From: Isoetes taiwanensis
Lineage: Eukaryota > Streptophyta > Lycopodiopsida > Isoetales > Isoetaceae
DNA length: 64,000 nt
Assembly (NCBI GenBank): GCA_021234155.1
Contig: JAJEKV010000028.1
Coordinates: 7,225,268-7,289,267 of the forward strand
Reading direction: 5' to 3'
Positions 1 through 10,097 of the stretch are shown piece after piece. The notes under the pieces were generated by a model. The model was given only the letters and a program-made list of their open reading frames with translations. It was not told the origin of the DNA and ran no database searches. Each line of letters starts with the position of its first letter. The stretch's first letter is position 1. The translations under genes were made by a program, and so were the position numbers.

Positions 1-3000
1 AGTTACGTATTGCTCACTTGGAGAAATAAATGACCAAGTGCTATGACGAACCCTCCCTACATACCTAGAGCAACAAATCGCAGACAAGAGGCTGAACTCA
101 ACGACTCCAGGCAAGGCTACTCCGGCGATGATCTCACTCCTGAATTTGCTCGCCCATAGGATCCATCTCCTACCGCTGGAATTATCCTACAAAGGCGACC
201 TCAATCCTCTTCTGACGAGAGGGAGGCATCCCTACCTCCTGTGGGCACACAAGGCACCCCTAATGGGGTCACAAATCCAGGAGGTAAAGAGCTGGCCAGA
301 TTCAGCATGGATTCCTCGACTCTAGAGGTCATCATAATCCCACGATGGTAGTCACTAACGTTTTCAACCAAGCGCAATGACCAAGTATGCGAACTGGAAT
401 CCGCCTCCTCCTCGTGACTAAGTTGGACTACTATTGCCAGCAATCGGGAAACCAACTGCCTTCACCTACTCCGCCTGTAGTCCACTTTCACGCTCCTATT
501 GGTGGGTGAACAATCCAACACTTGGTGAACCCCGCTCACAATGATAGGAAGAGCCGACATCGGCGATCAAAGCGTCGGGCGCAGGAACGCTGGTCGCCGT
601 GCCGCTTATCCCCTGGTGGTAACTTTTCCGTGACACCTCTAGCTTCAAATTCGAATAACCAAAGGACCGATAGGCCATGCTTTCACGCTAGGTAGTTCTA
701 ATCAAGATCAAAACCAAATGAGCTTTTACCCTTTGTTCCACTAGATTGCCTTGAGCCCATCTTAGGACACCCTTAATGACAAATACCCAACCCCACTGGA
801 CACTGGTGCCTCTCACTGACCTGGACCGCATAGCTGGGACATCCTCTAAGACTAGAAGGTCGGCCCCGCCTCCACCACGGGAGTAAAGTAAAATAACGCG
901 GTGCTAGTGGTATTTCACCTGCTCTGTGAGGCTCCCCACTTATCCCACACCCTCTCAAGTCATTTCCCCACAAAGCCGACTAGAGGTCAAGCTCAATGGC
1001 TTCTTTTCCTCACGATTTTCCAAGCCCGTCAGTGGTTTCGCTTAGATAGTAGATAGTGTCATGGGAATCTCGTTAATCCATCTGGCGCGCTACGCTACTA
1101 ATTAGATGATTTAGGCATTTCCACATACCCTTAAGAGAGTCATAGTTATCTCCTTACCACAGCCATCGCCGCTGGTTGAATTTCTTCACTTTGACAGCAC
1201 CGTAGCACCGGGTGAAAATCACATTGCGCCAACATCCGCAGGGACCATCGCAATGCTTTGTTTTAACCAACACTGATTCCCCTTGTCCGCCCAGCTCAGA
1301 TGCTGACCTGTCACTTAGGGAGAGCACCCTGTGGCCCCACGTCTGGCTCGGCCGAGACGAGGAGGCCCGTCAAGGAGGCAGTTTCCTCCGCTGAATACCA
1401 CGGTCATAGACCCTGTGGGTTTCAGAGCCAATCCTTCCAAGTTACTTGATCCATTTTGCCGACTTCCTCACTCTAGCATTAGTCTTGATCGGGATTGCAG
1501 GTCGCCACCTTTTGAGAATTCCTGACATGCGCGTGAGTACGACCGGGCGTGTTTCAAGAATCGCCCTCCCGATTAAGTGGGTCACCGAGATGACCGACAA
1601 TCGCGAAGACGCGGCAGGCTTTTGCTTACTACAAGGTCTCTATCTCCGCAAACCGATTTCAGGTCATCTGACCGCTAAAAGAAGCATGGGCCCCGCCGAC
1701 CCGCAAACGCTACCGCCAACGCCACGCCCCTGCCGGACTATTGACCGATTCCTCGATCGACTCGCGCAAATTTGCGCCTATCTGGCTGTGATTGCCCCAT
1801 CTCTTAGGATCGACCAAATCCCATGTCCAAACTGCTGCTCACATGGAACCTTTCTCCACTTCATTTTCAAAGTTCTCATTTGAATACTTGCTACTACCAC
1901 CAACAGATCCGTGACCGGTGCTCCACCTGCCACGGAGCCGCCCACCACACTCCACGCCTCCCACTCCAGGCCCCGACTTGCCACTTACTCGGCCGGTGAT
2001 ATAGGCTGCCACATCCATTTCGCGCCAGTTGATTCCCAGTGTGAGCTGTTACGCACTTGGCTGATTTCGACTTCCACACCACCGGGCCCCGTCAGTTTTA
2101 ATCAATCAACACCCTTTGTGGGATTCAGTTAGCGGCCAAGACTTGGGGCAATCAGAATCCAAGATCGCCGGCCCGCTACTCAAAAATGGCCCACTGAGTC
2201 TCCAGTGGCCTGGGTTCAATGGAGTCCCTTGTACCATTTAAAGTTTGAGAACAGGTCGAGGGAGTTTCTCCCGATGCTCTAATCATTCCCGGCTAATTCG
2301 ATAAAACTTTGAACGAGCTCCAATTTATCCCGAGGGAAACTCCCAGGAACCACTACCAGATGGTCTCGATTAGTCTTCGCCCATACCCAAGTCCGGACGA
2401 ACGACGGCATCGCCAAGATCGCCACGAGCCTCCACCGTAGTTTCCTCCTCGCTCGCCGCATAGTTCACCATCTTCGGTCCCAACAGCATGCCTTCACACT
2501 CAAACCTTTCACAGAAGATCATGGCCTGGGGCGCATGGTGCACCCGCTGTTGGGTCAGGGTTCACGACGCTTCTTCGCTAAGATTTAAAGTTTGAAACTC
2601 CACCAACTGCACACGACAGACTTTGGTCCGTTTCAAGATGGGTCGAAGGAAAGCCCCACAAGCCAACGTCCGGAGCGCAGTGCATGCTTAGCTCAATGTG
2701 GCGTGGCGCCTCAGTTTCAAGCCCTGCCCACGCAGATTTGCCGTCACATGGTCCCCTTATCCTGCGACGGAGCTAACGCTGGCTTCAAGACTGAAAGGCT
2801 GACCGGGCACAGCCGAGGCTGCCCAGCACCCAACCGAGAGCGTACCAAATAACTCCATTCGCTTCTCCCAGCAATTTCAAGCACTTTTCCTTAACTCTTT
2901 CAAAGTCCCACCTTTCCTCATGGTATTTCTGCTCGCATCTGCCTCTTGCCAATATTTAGCCTTGATGGAATTTACCACCCACTTAAGGCCGCATCTCTAA

Positions 3001-3213
3001 ACAAATTTCGATTTCGTGGAGAGCTGTGGAGCAACAGTGGTCCGGCCCCATGGCTCGGCCCTCCCTCAAAGGCCCACTCTGTGGAATCCTCGACCCGGCC
3101 CCATGCAGGGATGCCCCATGCATTGGCTAACCAAAATCTCACGATTCTCAACTGCACCTTCATTGCTACTAGGAAATCCTCATGGTTTCTTTTCTCCTCA
3201 GCTAATGATATGA
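1..3213 (-). rRNA. Degenerate 25S (28S) large-subunit rRNA copy, 3' end beyond the window
   Basis: The minus strand follows plant 25S rRNA through its whole length in the right order. The 5'-end region (AAGAAAC..GGATTTCCTAGTA) is at about 3,165-3,213. The GGACTTTGAAAGAG and GTGCTTGAAATTG blocks are near 2,870-2,910, the domain with CCATGTGAGCAG and TCCTAAGAGAT near 1,800-1,850, ATTAAAACAAAGCATTGCG near 1,245-1,265, CTTAAGGTA-like sequence near 1,120, and the sarcin-ricin-side blocks and GGATTGTTCACCCACCAATA near 505-525. The length within the window (about 3.2 kb) fits a 25S of about 3.4 kb with some 150-200 bases lost off the left edge. Many substitutions and indels fall in universally conserved helices, so this is a pseudogene rather than a working rDNA unit. 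No ITS2, 5.8S or 18S follows; repeat B begins directly at the 5' end. The first 350 bases match less clearly. Confidence 0.85.
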
Positions 3214-3216
3214 TGC

Positions 3217-3904
3217 AACAAACTCTTAAACAAAATGCATTGACCTTATGCTACAAAATGTTCCACCTCTAAAGTCATTTAACTGCCTTTATAATGCTAT
3301 TAAGTTCCTTGAGTTTTCTATTATATAAAAGCATTGTCAAGTAGGAGTTCAAGCAGATTGAGTAGTTGTGAAATATATGGGGAAGATCCACATTACAGCC
3401 TTTCCGCGCTTCGCAAGTGGATTTTCCCATAAAGGACCCAAGAAAAATGTTGAACGATTCCATGATGAGTACTCAACTTGTTTCCCATTTATTCCAGCGT
3501 CTGATAGTGGTTTCTTTATTTTCTCTCGAATCTTCGTGGTCGTGTATGGAATTACGCCAGTTGTAATTTACATGTGTTATTTCAAGTCCCGGGTCAAGTA
3601 CACATCCTCGTCTTATTTTAAGTGCCTGCCTGCCCATTCCTCGTGGTAATGTTGTTAAAATACATGTAATCATTTGCCCTTCAATATTGTGGTTTCATCA
3701 CAAGAATTATCAAGCCCTCAAAATACTCACCACCCATTAGTGGAACCTCCTAGAGACCTATCCGAAATATACATGGTCAAGTTTAATTTATTTGTCGGAC
3801 ATATATGGAAGAGTTATCATTGTTTATTGAATGCAATATGGCAATCTTAATCTGGTTTCCTCGCTCGATTGTAAATAACCACAAATAAATTGTAAATTCC
3901 TTTA
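3217..3904 (+). repeat. Partial unit of the 1.83-kb repeat family B, next to the 25S copy
   Basis: Starts at the AACAAACTCTTAAAC anchor and follows the B consensus (GCATTGTCAAGTAGGAGTTC, CATGATGAGTACTCAACTTG, CAATATTGTGGTTTCATCAC, ATATATGGAAGAG) until the 3' tail of the minus-strand LINE interrupts it at about 3,905. No protein is recognisable. It is more diverged than the B units elsewhere. Confidence 0.85.
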
Positions 3905-5281
3905 GAATAAATAGAATAGAATATGACTTTTACTGGGCCCGCCCGGAGACCAATCGGCCTATGGGACCCAAGTACAAAGAGAGCAAGAAAGAGATACTTT
4001 CTACTGTAGATTAAACCCCTCAAGGGTTTTGGGAAAACCCAGTAGTGAAGGAGGATGCCGACATACCGCACGCTTAGTATACACACCCAAGGCGCCCAGG
4101 CCACTGCCTGGACAGAGGGTAATCGTGAGTCCGCATCCATTACCTCCTGGAGGTACGATCCCAATGTTTCCACAGAGGCCGCGGTGTCAAGAGCTCATGC
4201 AAAGTGTCTGATATGGGGTGATAACTAATCGAGCATACTGTTTTCCTGATATGCTCAGACACGGACAGTTCGGAGGGCGTGACTTTCACTTCCTCACGCT
4301 GATGCGACATCACCGTACGCTGCTCCCCGAATCCATCTCGCCTCAATGCGGAGGGCGTAATCTGTAAATTTCACCCCCGCTTTTCATGGGTAGGGATGGT
4401 GCATGTGGTGTGTGGGCCCCTGAGCATGGATCAATCATTACAATTTGCCACCTTGAGGCGACAGGCCCCCATCCCGTTTAATAAGTGAAGTGCATCCAAG
4501 CACCGCTTCAAGGTATGCAATCGGGTCCACATCCGCATATCTGCCGAGAACCACCGCTTGTCGCCTTCAGTGTGCTTTGAGTCACCATCGCTAACGCTTT
4601 TCAAAAGCGTTGTTGTGCCTGGCTTCATCCATAGCCCCACCTTCAAAGTAAAATAATGTGGACGCCCTCAGAAGGAAGCCCCAGTCTCCGGAGTGATCCT
4701 GAGATGGACCGTGGATTTCACTCCCAAAGGCCAGCCACTCTGACTGCCTAGACTGCTCCAAGTGGTGAGGGATATCACCTCCTGCCCCCACACCGCCTCT
4801 GAGATAGAGGAGGACCTCAGCTCAAATCCTCAAGGCTCCCAATGGGGCGTGCCCCTGCATCCTCATGCTATACCTCGCTAGACTGCTGTTTTATCAAGAA
4901 GGCTGTGGCTTCCAGCCTGCAGCGGGATCTGCAGAAACTGTGATGGATGCATCCCAAGCAGGTAGTAGTAGAAAAACTCAATGCCCAAATACTTATAAGA
5001 TCGAGCCACCTCCACTACACCGCCCCTGTGGTTGAATGCAGGGAAGGCGGTGCCGGATGATGTACCCCACAGCATCTTTGTCTTGGCCAAGTTAACCTCA
5101 CGTCGCAAATCATGTAAAAGTGTCCAAAGCATCCGTGGCGTTGCATGTCCTCCGTATAAGGCGAAAGGTGTCAACATCATCAAAGATATATGAGCTGCTT
5201 GGTCATGGTGCATCAACTGAGCCTGTCACTAGCCATTCCTTCTAGCTGGTCAATGCATGTCAAGACGCTTCTGGAGCAGCC
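3905..5281 (-). mobile_element. 5'-truncated LINE (non-LTR retrotransposon) with TATTC-repeat 3' tail
   Basis: On the minus strand this is the 3' part of the same LINE family as 13,131-18,690. It begins within the reverse transcriptase at the QGC..DQLEG segment (about 5,213-5,281). It continues through the thumb region, where VNLAKTKMLW and VEVARSYKYLGIEF are readable (about 4,990-5,120); these match the V-N-L-x-K-T-K and Y-K-Y-L-G signatures of LINE RTs. The sense-strand 3' end is a short TATTC repeat (plus strand AATAG, 3,908-3,925), typical of LINEs with microsatellite tails. Both flanks are B repeat: B stops before 3,905 and resumes at about 5,283 with TTAAACGTAATGCGCC. It is dead (frameshifts, truncation). 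Confidence 0.8.
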
Positions 5282-5310
5282 TTGTAGCATATTAAACGTA
5301 ATGCGCCTTG

Positions 5311-6185
5311 TTATTGAATATGCATTTAGGAAACATTGTACCTCATTAGAGGAAGTAGAAGTATTGATGATGGTACACTTAATGATGAATGTATACCCGA
5401 TATTTATCCTTAGTTGAAATGGGTCAACATTGGTAAAACATAATCTAAAAAGAAAAAAAGAATGGACGGGTAAAAAAAATGTATGGAAGTCACCGAATTG
5501 ATGGCAGAGAAAATGGTGGAAGAGACGGGTGCCTCCCCAAAAATTGTTGAAGGATTCGTGACCTAGAAGACTACTGTGCATTATGCAGGCGGCATTTAGG
5601 TCTTAAATAAACTCTAACCCTAAAACGATGAGCTACGATTTTGGTAGCCAGAATCACAGGAAGAAGAAGCGCCAGAATATGAAACGAACAGGGAAATGAA
5701 TCTGGTGTCTTAGGATCAGTTTAGTTGGAGAAACTAGATATGGATAGAATGGGCAGAGACAGGAGAGGAGCTATGATACTAAGCGCAATTTTGCTGAAGG
5801 CAGCCCGGATTTGCTACCAAAAGAGAAGCTTATTCTAATATGAAACCATCTGGATATTATGGAAGTGGAGCAAAAAAGAAATAGTCTGGTTGAGAAGATT
5901 GCTAGAAGAACTTGGTTATAAACAAGGTGAGACAACATTAATTTACACTAACAAAGATGAGTTGCATTGCAATTGTTAAAAACCCTGTACAGCATGAGAG
6001 AACTAAGCATGTAGAACTTGATGTACACTTTATCAGAGATGTAGCAGAAAAGAGATATATTCGAATGGGTTATATCAACACAGATCTGCAGATTGCAGAC
6101 ATATTCACAAAGGCATTGGTGGAGAACTAAGGGTGACTATGGAAAGCTAAACCTATGGTTGTCATGAGATGAATCTAATATAATG
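5311..6185 (+). mobile_element. Ty1/copia retrotransposon fragment (RNase H C-terminus), copy 1
   Basis: The RNase H end of a copia polyprotein is readable at about 5,862-6,130. EIVWLRRLLEELGY and LIYT occupy one frame; after a one-base break, SCIAIVKNPVQHERTKHVEL, then DVHFIRDVAEK, then INTDLQIADIFTKALVEN occupy another. This order (KEIVWL, HERTKH, DVHFIR, DIFTK) is diagnostic of copia integrase-RT-RNase H polyproteins. Upstream (5,311-5,860) lies sequence shared with the copies at 29.8 and 48.9 kb but no recognisable pol domain. No LTR pair was found. Similarity to the other two copies ends at about 6,156, where sequence leading into the GRAS relic begins. Confidence 0.8.
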
Positions 6186-6239
6186 TGACAAAGCAAAAAA
6201 ACTCTTGTAAAAGAGAATTGAACCAAAGGCACACATTCT

Positions 6240-7190
6240 AAATCATGTAGCCAAAATTATGCAGAGGTGTCTGCAGGTTAAACTTTCAGATACCAATTTA
6301 TTGGAGTCTTTGATAGATTGTGCAAGGGCAATATCATTGGGAACTCAGTTAAGGTCAGAGAAATGGCATCATCTACAGCTCAAAGGCTGGCATTTTATTT
6401 TAAGAGGCTCTGTGGTTCGAATTTCTTCACTTGATTGGAGGAGCATTTTCAGATTACTATGCAATGCCTTCAGTACAAGATTTTCAACTAGGGCAGCATT
6501 TTCAACAGGGCATGCTCAAACGTTAGCTGGCCTTTTTGAGAAAACTCCATACCTCAAGAGTTGAGAAATGCCAATCAAGTAATTTTGAATGCATGCAAAG
6601 GTCTTTTTAATTGATGAGCTAATCACTTTGCCAGAGTCTCCTCTATTTAAATTAACAGGAGTCCGCTGCAGCTTAATCTCCAAGAAGATGAAGTTCTGAT
6701 TGTGAATTGCGTTTTTGACATCATAACCTCATTGATGAAAGCGCTAGAAAGCTCTGGCTCTGGCTCAGTAGTATGAACCTAACGTATTTATCTTAAAATT
6801 TTGAATATTGACCATGCAACGCTTTTCATGTCTAGATTTCTTGAATCCTTGGTTTATCATGTCATGATCATTGATTCATATGGTCATTGCTTCCCACAAG
6901 ATCATCCAGAGATACGACGAACGAGCAAGATAAGCATTGTAGAAAGATTTTGAATGCCCCATCACTTGCCAGGGATTGAAAGAGTAGAGTGGACAGAAAA
7001 TTATAAGCAGTCTCGCCTCATGGAAGGACAGAGAAGGCAGGATTTAAGGTAATGCCATTAGATCCAGAAGTGTTCAGCAAATTTTAAGAATATTTAACAT
7101 CTTATCACAAGGAATCCAAATTGAAAATGGATGGAGGATGGATGCAAAGTGCATATTCTGCCTGGTGCCCACAATGTAAATATTACATTG
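6240..7190 (+). pseudogene. GRAS-family transcription factor pseudogene (SCL-like)
   Basis: GRAS proteins are plant transcriptional regulators with LHRI-VHIID-LHRII-PFYRE-SAW subdomains. Pieces appear here in order but in changing frames. LLESLIDCARAISLG and SSTAQRLAFYFK (about 6,299-6,415) match LHRI. EDEVLIVNCVFDIITSLM (about 6,683-6,740) matches the segment before PFYRE. ATLFMSRFLESLVYHVMIID..P (about 6,810-6,910) matches the PFYRE-type FREALFHYSALFD block. GIERVEWTENYK (about 6,973-7,010), then GFKVMPLDPE (about 7,040-7,070) and DGGWM (about 7,128) match the SAW-region ERxExYxQWxxR and DGW signatures. The VHIID centre is largely missing and several frameshifts occur, so this is a pseudogene. 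It sits directly after the copia RNase H fragment. An interleaved second version is at 52,130-53,060. Confidence 0.75.
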
Positions 7191-8950
7191 CATGCTTTTA
7201 TATAACTACTATACCACCATTATATAAGTTGTATATGTGGGTGATTATGATGTAAAGGCTTGATCAACCATTTTGATAGATGCACAACCCTCCATCTGCC
7301 TACGGGCAGTAATTCAGTAGAGTACATATGCTTGCTTTACTAACATCCATGCCTTTTACAGGGTCATGCCATCAAAAATAGTTCCTTTACCATAATAATC
7401 ATTGACGAAAGTATGAGACAACAAATTATCTTCTTCTAATTTACTCACATCTCCTCTCCTAGGTGGTAAACACAATGAGTCATCCGGTGAGCAATCTGGG
7501 TGTTGCCGGTGTGCTGCAAAACTTGAATTCTAAGGAGTCATGTCGCTGCATGAATAACCAAGAATAACTGTAAACCTCCAAGCATCATAGAACTTGTTTT
7601 CAGTTTCTTTTCCATAAACATCACAACTTGATCTTTTCCGCCATAGCCAAAACCATCTACAATACTTTCTCATCTTTGCGCCAGTTTTCTTTAACTCTCA
7701 CATATATCTGCATATAAGAAATGCAATAATTATAGAAAGTCTCTTATACTATAGTACACAACACTGTTCTCTTATACTATGTGCACGAGCTGCAGGTCTT
7801 CAATGCACGCCCAGCCTACAGCCCAAGATAAATTTATCAAGCTTTGTAGGAGTAATTGTTTTGTTATAAGAAAGCTTAACTTTGAAATCTTTTTGCAGAC
7901 TTGTAGTATTATCTCATATTAGAGGTACCAATCGATTGAAGCCAAATTCATGTGTCTTCAGAAAAGCCTAGATCCTTAGCCCAAGTAATCGGTATAGATG
8001 CAAGGTATGATCCAGCTCTAGCTTCATTGCATCATAGGCCTAAGCTGCCTAGGGAAGAAAGGCAATAATAACAGATCCTATTTCGCACCAATGTTTGAAT
8101 CTTCAACAATCAATTTTTTGTGTTATAGTCTAGTTGCTTCTGCCATCCAAGCAGGCATAGACACCGTAATGTCTGAGGCCTTGGAGGATGCAGGACCTCA
8201 ACACGAAGATCCAGATAATGGTCCTCTCCAAGCCGAGATTCCCTTCTCCTATGCACATTACCAAGACATCCTATCTTCGAATTCAGTGCATCAACCAGCC
8301 ATGTATTGTGAAATTCATTAGTGGTAGATGCAGTGATAAGAGGTGCCATACTCCATCAATGAGTAACGCTGAAAGGCACCTCATTGTATGTGGACTATAT
8401 GGACTATGACCTCACTCACTACAGCAGGACTCTCATCGATTAGAGCTTACTCACATGAGGAACTTTTAGAAACACTGGTGGTGCTGCTACGCTTGTCCAA
8501 GAAAATGTACGAACTCTCCGCCCACCTAACTATATTGTAGCAGACGTGTAAAAAAGAGCAGTTAGACCTTCTTCACGCTGCAGCAAATGCCAACACAACA
8601 GCTCCTTAGGCAAGTGTTGCTACCGCTCCTGATGCAATTACTATTGTTACTACTGTTGTAATCCCTCAAGGTGCTATTGTCGCCTCATGCAACCCATCAG
8701 ATGCTATTGCTGCTCCTACAACCACTTGGAGGTCCTGCTACCACTGCTATAAACCATTAGAATGCTACTATTGCAACCGCAACTGCACATGCTACCACCT
8801 CCAAATAGAGAATGCGCCTGCATATAGTTTTCAAGAATTGTAGAGGCTTTCATAATATAAGGATAGCTTGAACTCCATAGTGTGAAGTCCCATGGAGTCA
8901 CCGCCGGGCAAGAGAGAATATGGAGGAATAGCTTGGTACTATAGGACCTA
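7190..8950. other. No recognised gene; AT-rich spacer of module A
   Basis: I see no recognisable gene. Short open stretches occur at 8,091-8,321 and 8,188-8,409 on the plus strand without family signatures. Between about 8,580 and 8,800 there is a low-complexity GCT/ACT/GCA-rich tract. It would encode Ala/Thr-rich sequence, but it has several stops. The stretch recurs, mixed with B sequence, at about 53,060-54,940. Confidence 0.6.
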
Positions 8951-9180
8951 ATTGACACCTTCAGTTTTTCGTCACATAAATATAATTGTTACATGTGGAT
9001 ACGCAGAATGATTGATGAACTTAACAAAGGAGCTTTTATTAATGCACGCAAATATATAGAATGGCATGGATATTTGACTCCTGTGATTGCTGGGAACACC
9101 GAGAACGGACATTGCAATGTGGCTAAAGTCACATTTTTGAGCATTTTGAAAGCATATACAAGCATTGGGACATAGAACTG
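8950..9180 (+). pseudogene. Pentatricopeptide-repeat (PPR) protein fragment
   Basis: One short frame (8,993-9,175) reads PVIAGNTENGHCN followed by VTFLSILKAYTSIGT. This resembles a plant PLS-class PPR protein, in which a segment of the type W-x-A-M-I-A-G-Y-x-Q-N-G is followed by V-T-F-x-x-x-L-x-A-C-x-x-x-G. The linking helix that normally lies between the two motifs is missing, so the array is internally deleted. There is no upstream or downstream continuation. PPR proteins bind organellar RNA; this remnant cannot be functional. A degraded second version lies at about 54,990-55,130 in the mosaic region. Confidence 0.45.
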
Positions 9181-9239
9181 AACAAAAACTTGAATAAAAT
9201 GTATTCCTTGAAAAATGAAGAAGATACAATAGCTTCTAG

Positions 9240-10097
9240 AATACTAGTTAGAATCAACTAATTGAATGAAGTGTTGTGACTGTGGCTTAGAATGACATGC
9301 GTTAGCAAAAGGTGACTCATCATGCAGAGTCACGTAGCCATGTGGAGAATCCTCTAATATCTCCTCCTGTGACTAGCGAAGCTGAGAAAATAACAATAAA
9401 ACAACAAAACAAAGGGATGCCACGCCCCTTCAAATGATTACGACAATGAGCACAACTTAGCCAAGTAGCAAATCAACTTATCGTTGACAATCAACCAAAT
9501 AGCAAATCAACTTATCTTCACATAGGTAACTATAAAACTACTAGATCTCTTGACCTGTCTCCTTGCCAAGAAAATTTCTTTATCTGTTTCCAAGTACGAG
9601 CCACCATAACTTATTATAGTAAAACAGAAATTCCATGTCTGAAATTTCCACTCAAGAAATATCTCTCTCCCCCTTAAGATACCCAGCTTCTGCTCTTTAA
9701 ATCAACATGATATTGGCTCACCTTCCTTCTGCCATCTCTCTCAATTGCCCTTGCACTTCCCAGCTATGGTGGCATGTCAGAAAATGAGATGGAAATGATG
9801 CAGTTTTTTTGTTCGTCACATTTCAAAGTGGAGTTTCCTCTCGCTATCAAAATGCAAATCTTTCTCGAGGAAAGTTGCTGAGGCAAGCTTGAGATACCGA
9901 AATGAAGCAAACAGTCCCATAGAGACAAAACTGGCAAAGCTGACAAAACTGGATGTTCGCTAACAATATCCTGCCACATATTCCAACTTCATCACGGCCG
10001 AGAGGTAATATTATATTCTATTAAATAAATATCCCACGGGTAGATCTAATAAAAAATTTGTCGATATAAATGCAATAAACTTGAAAATATTATTAGT
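9240..10097. other. Spacer without recognised genes; short direct repeat
   Basis: No coding signature is seen. A two-copy direct repeat of about 35 bases built on AGCAAATCAACTTATC lies at about 9,467-9,520. The last part (about 10,020-10,097) leads into B repeat at the TTAGTTGGTGTGGCACGG motif. Confidence 0.5.

Noticed and set aside
1446-1883. 145-codon open frame and other frames within the first 3 kb
   Set aside because: They overlap the 25S rRNA copy on the other strand and match rRNA sequence, not protein.
5600-5625. Telomere-like CTCTAACCCTAAAAC
   Set aside because: A single CCCTAAA unit without repetition is not a telomeric tract.
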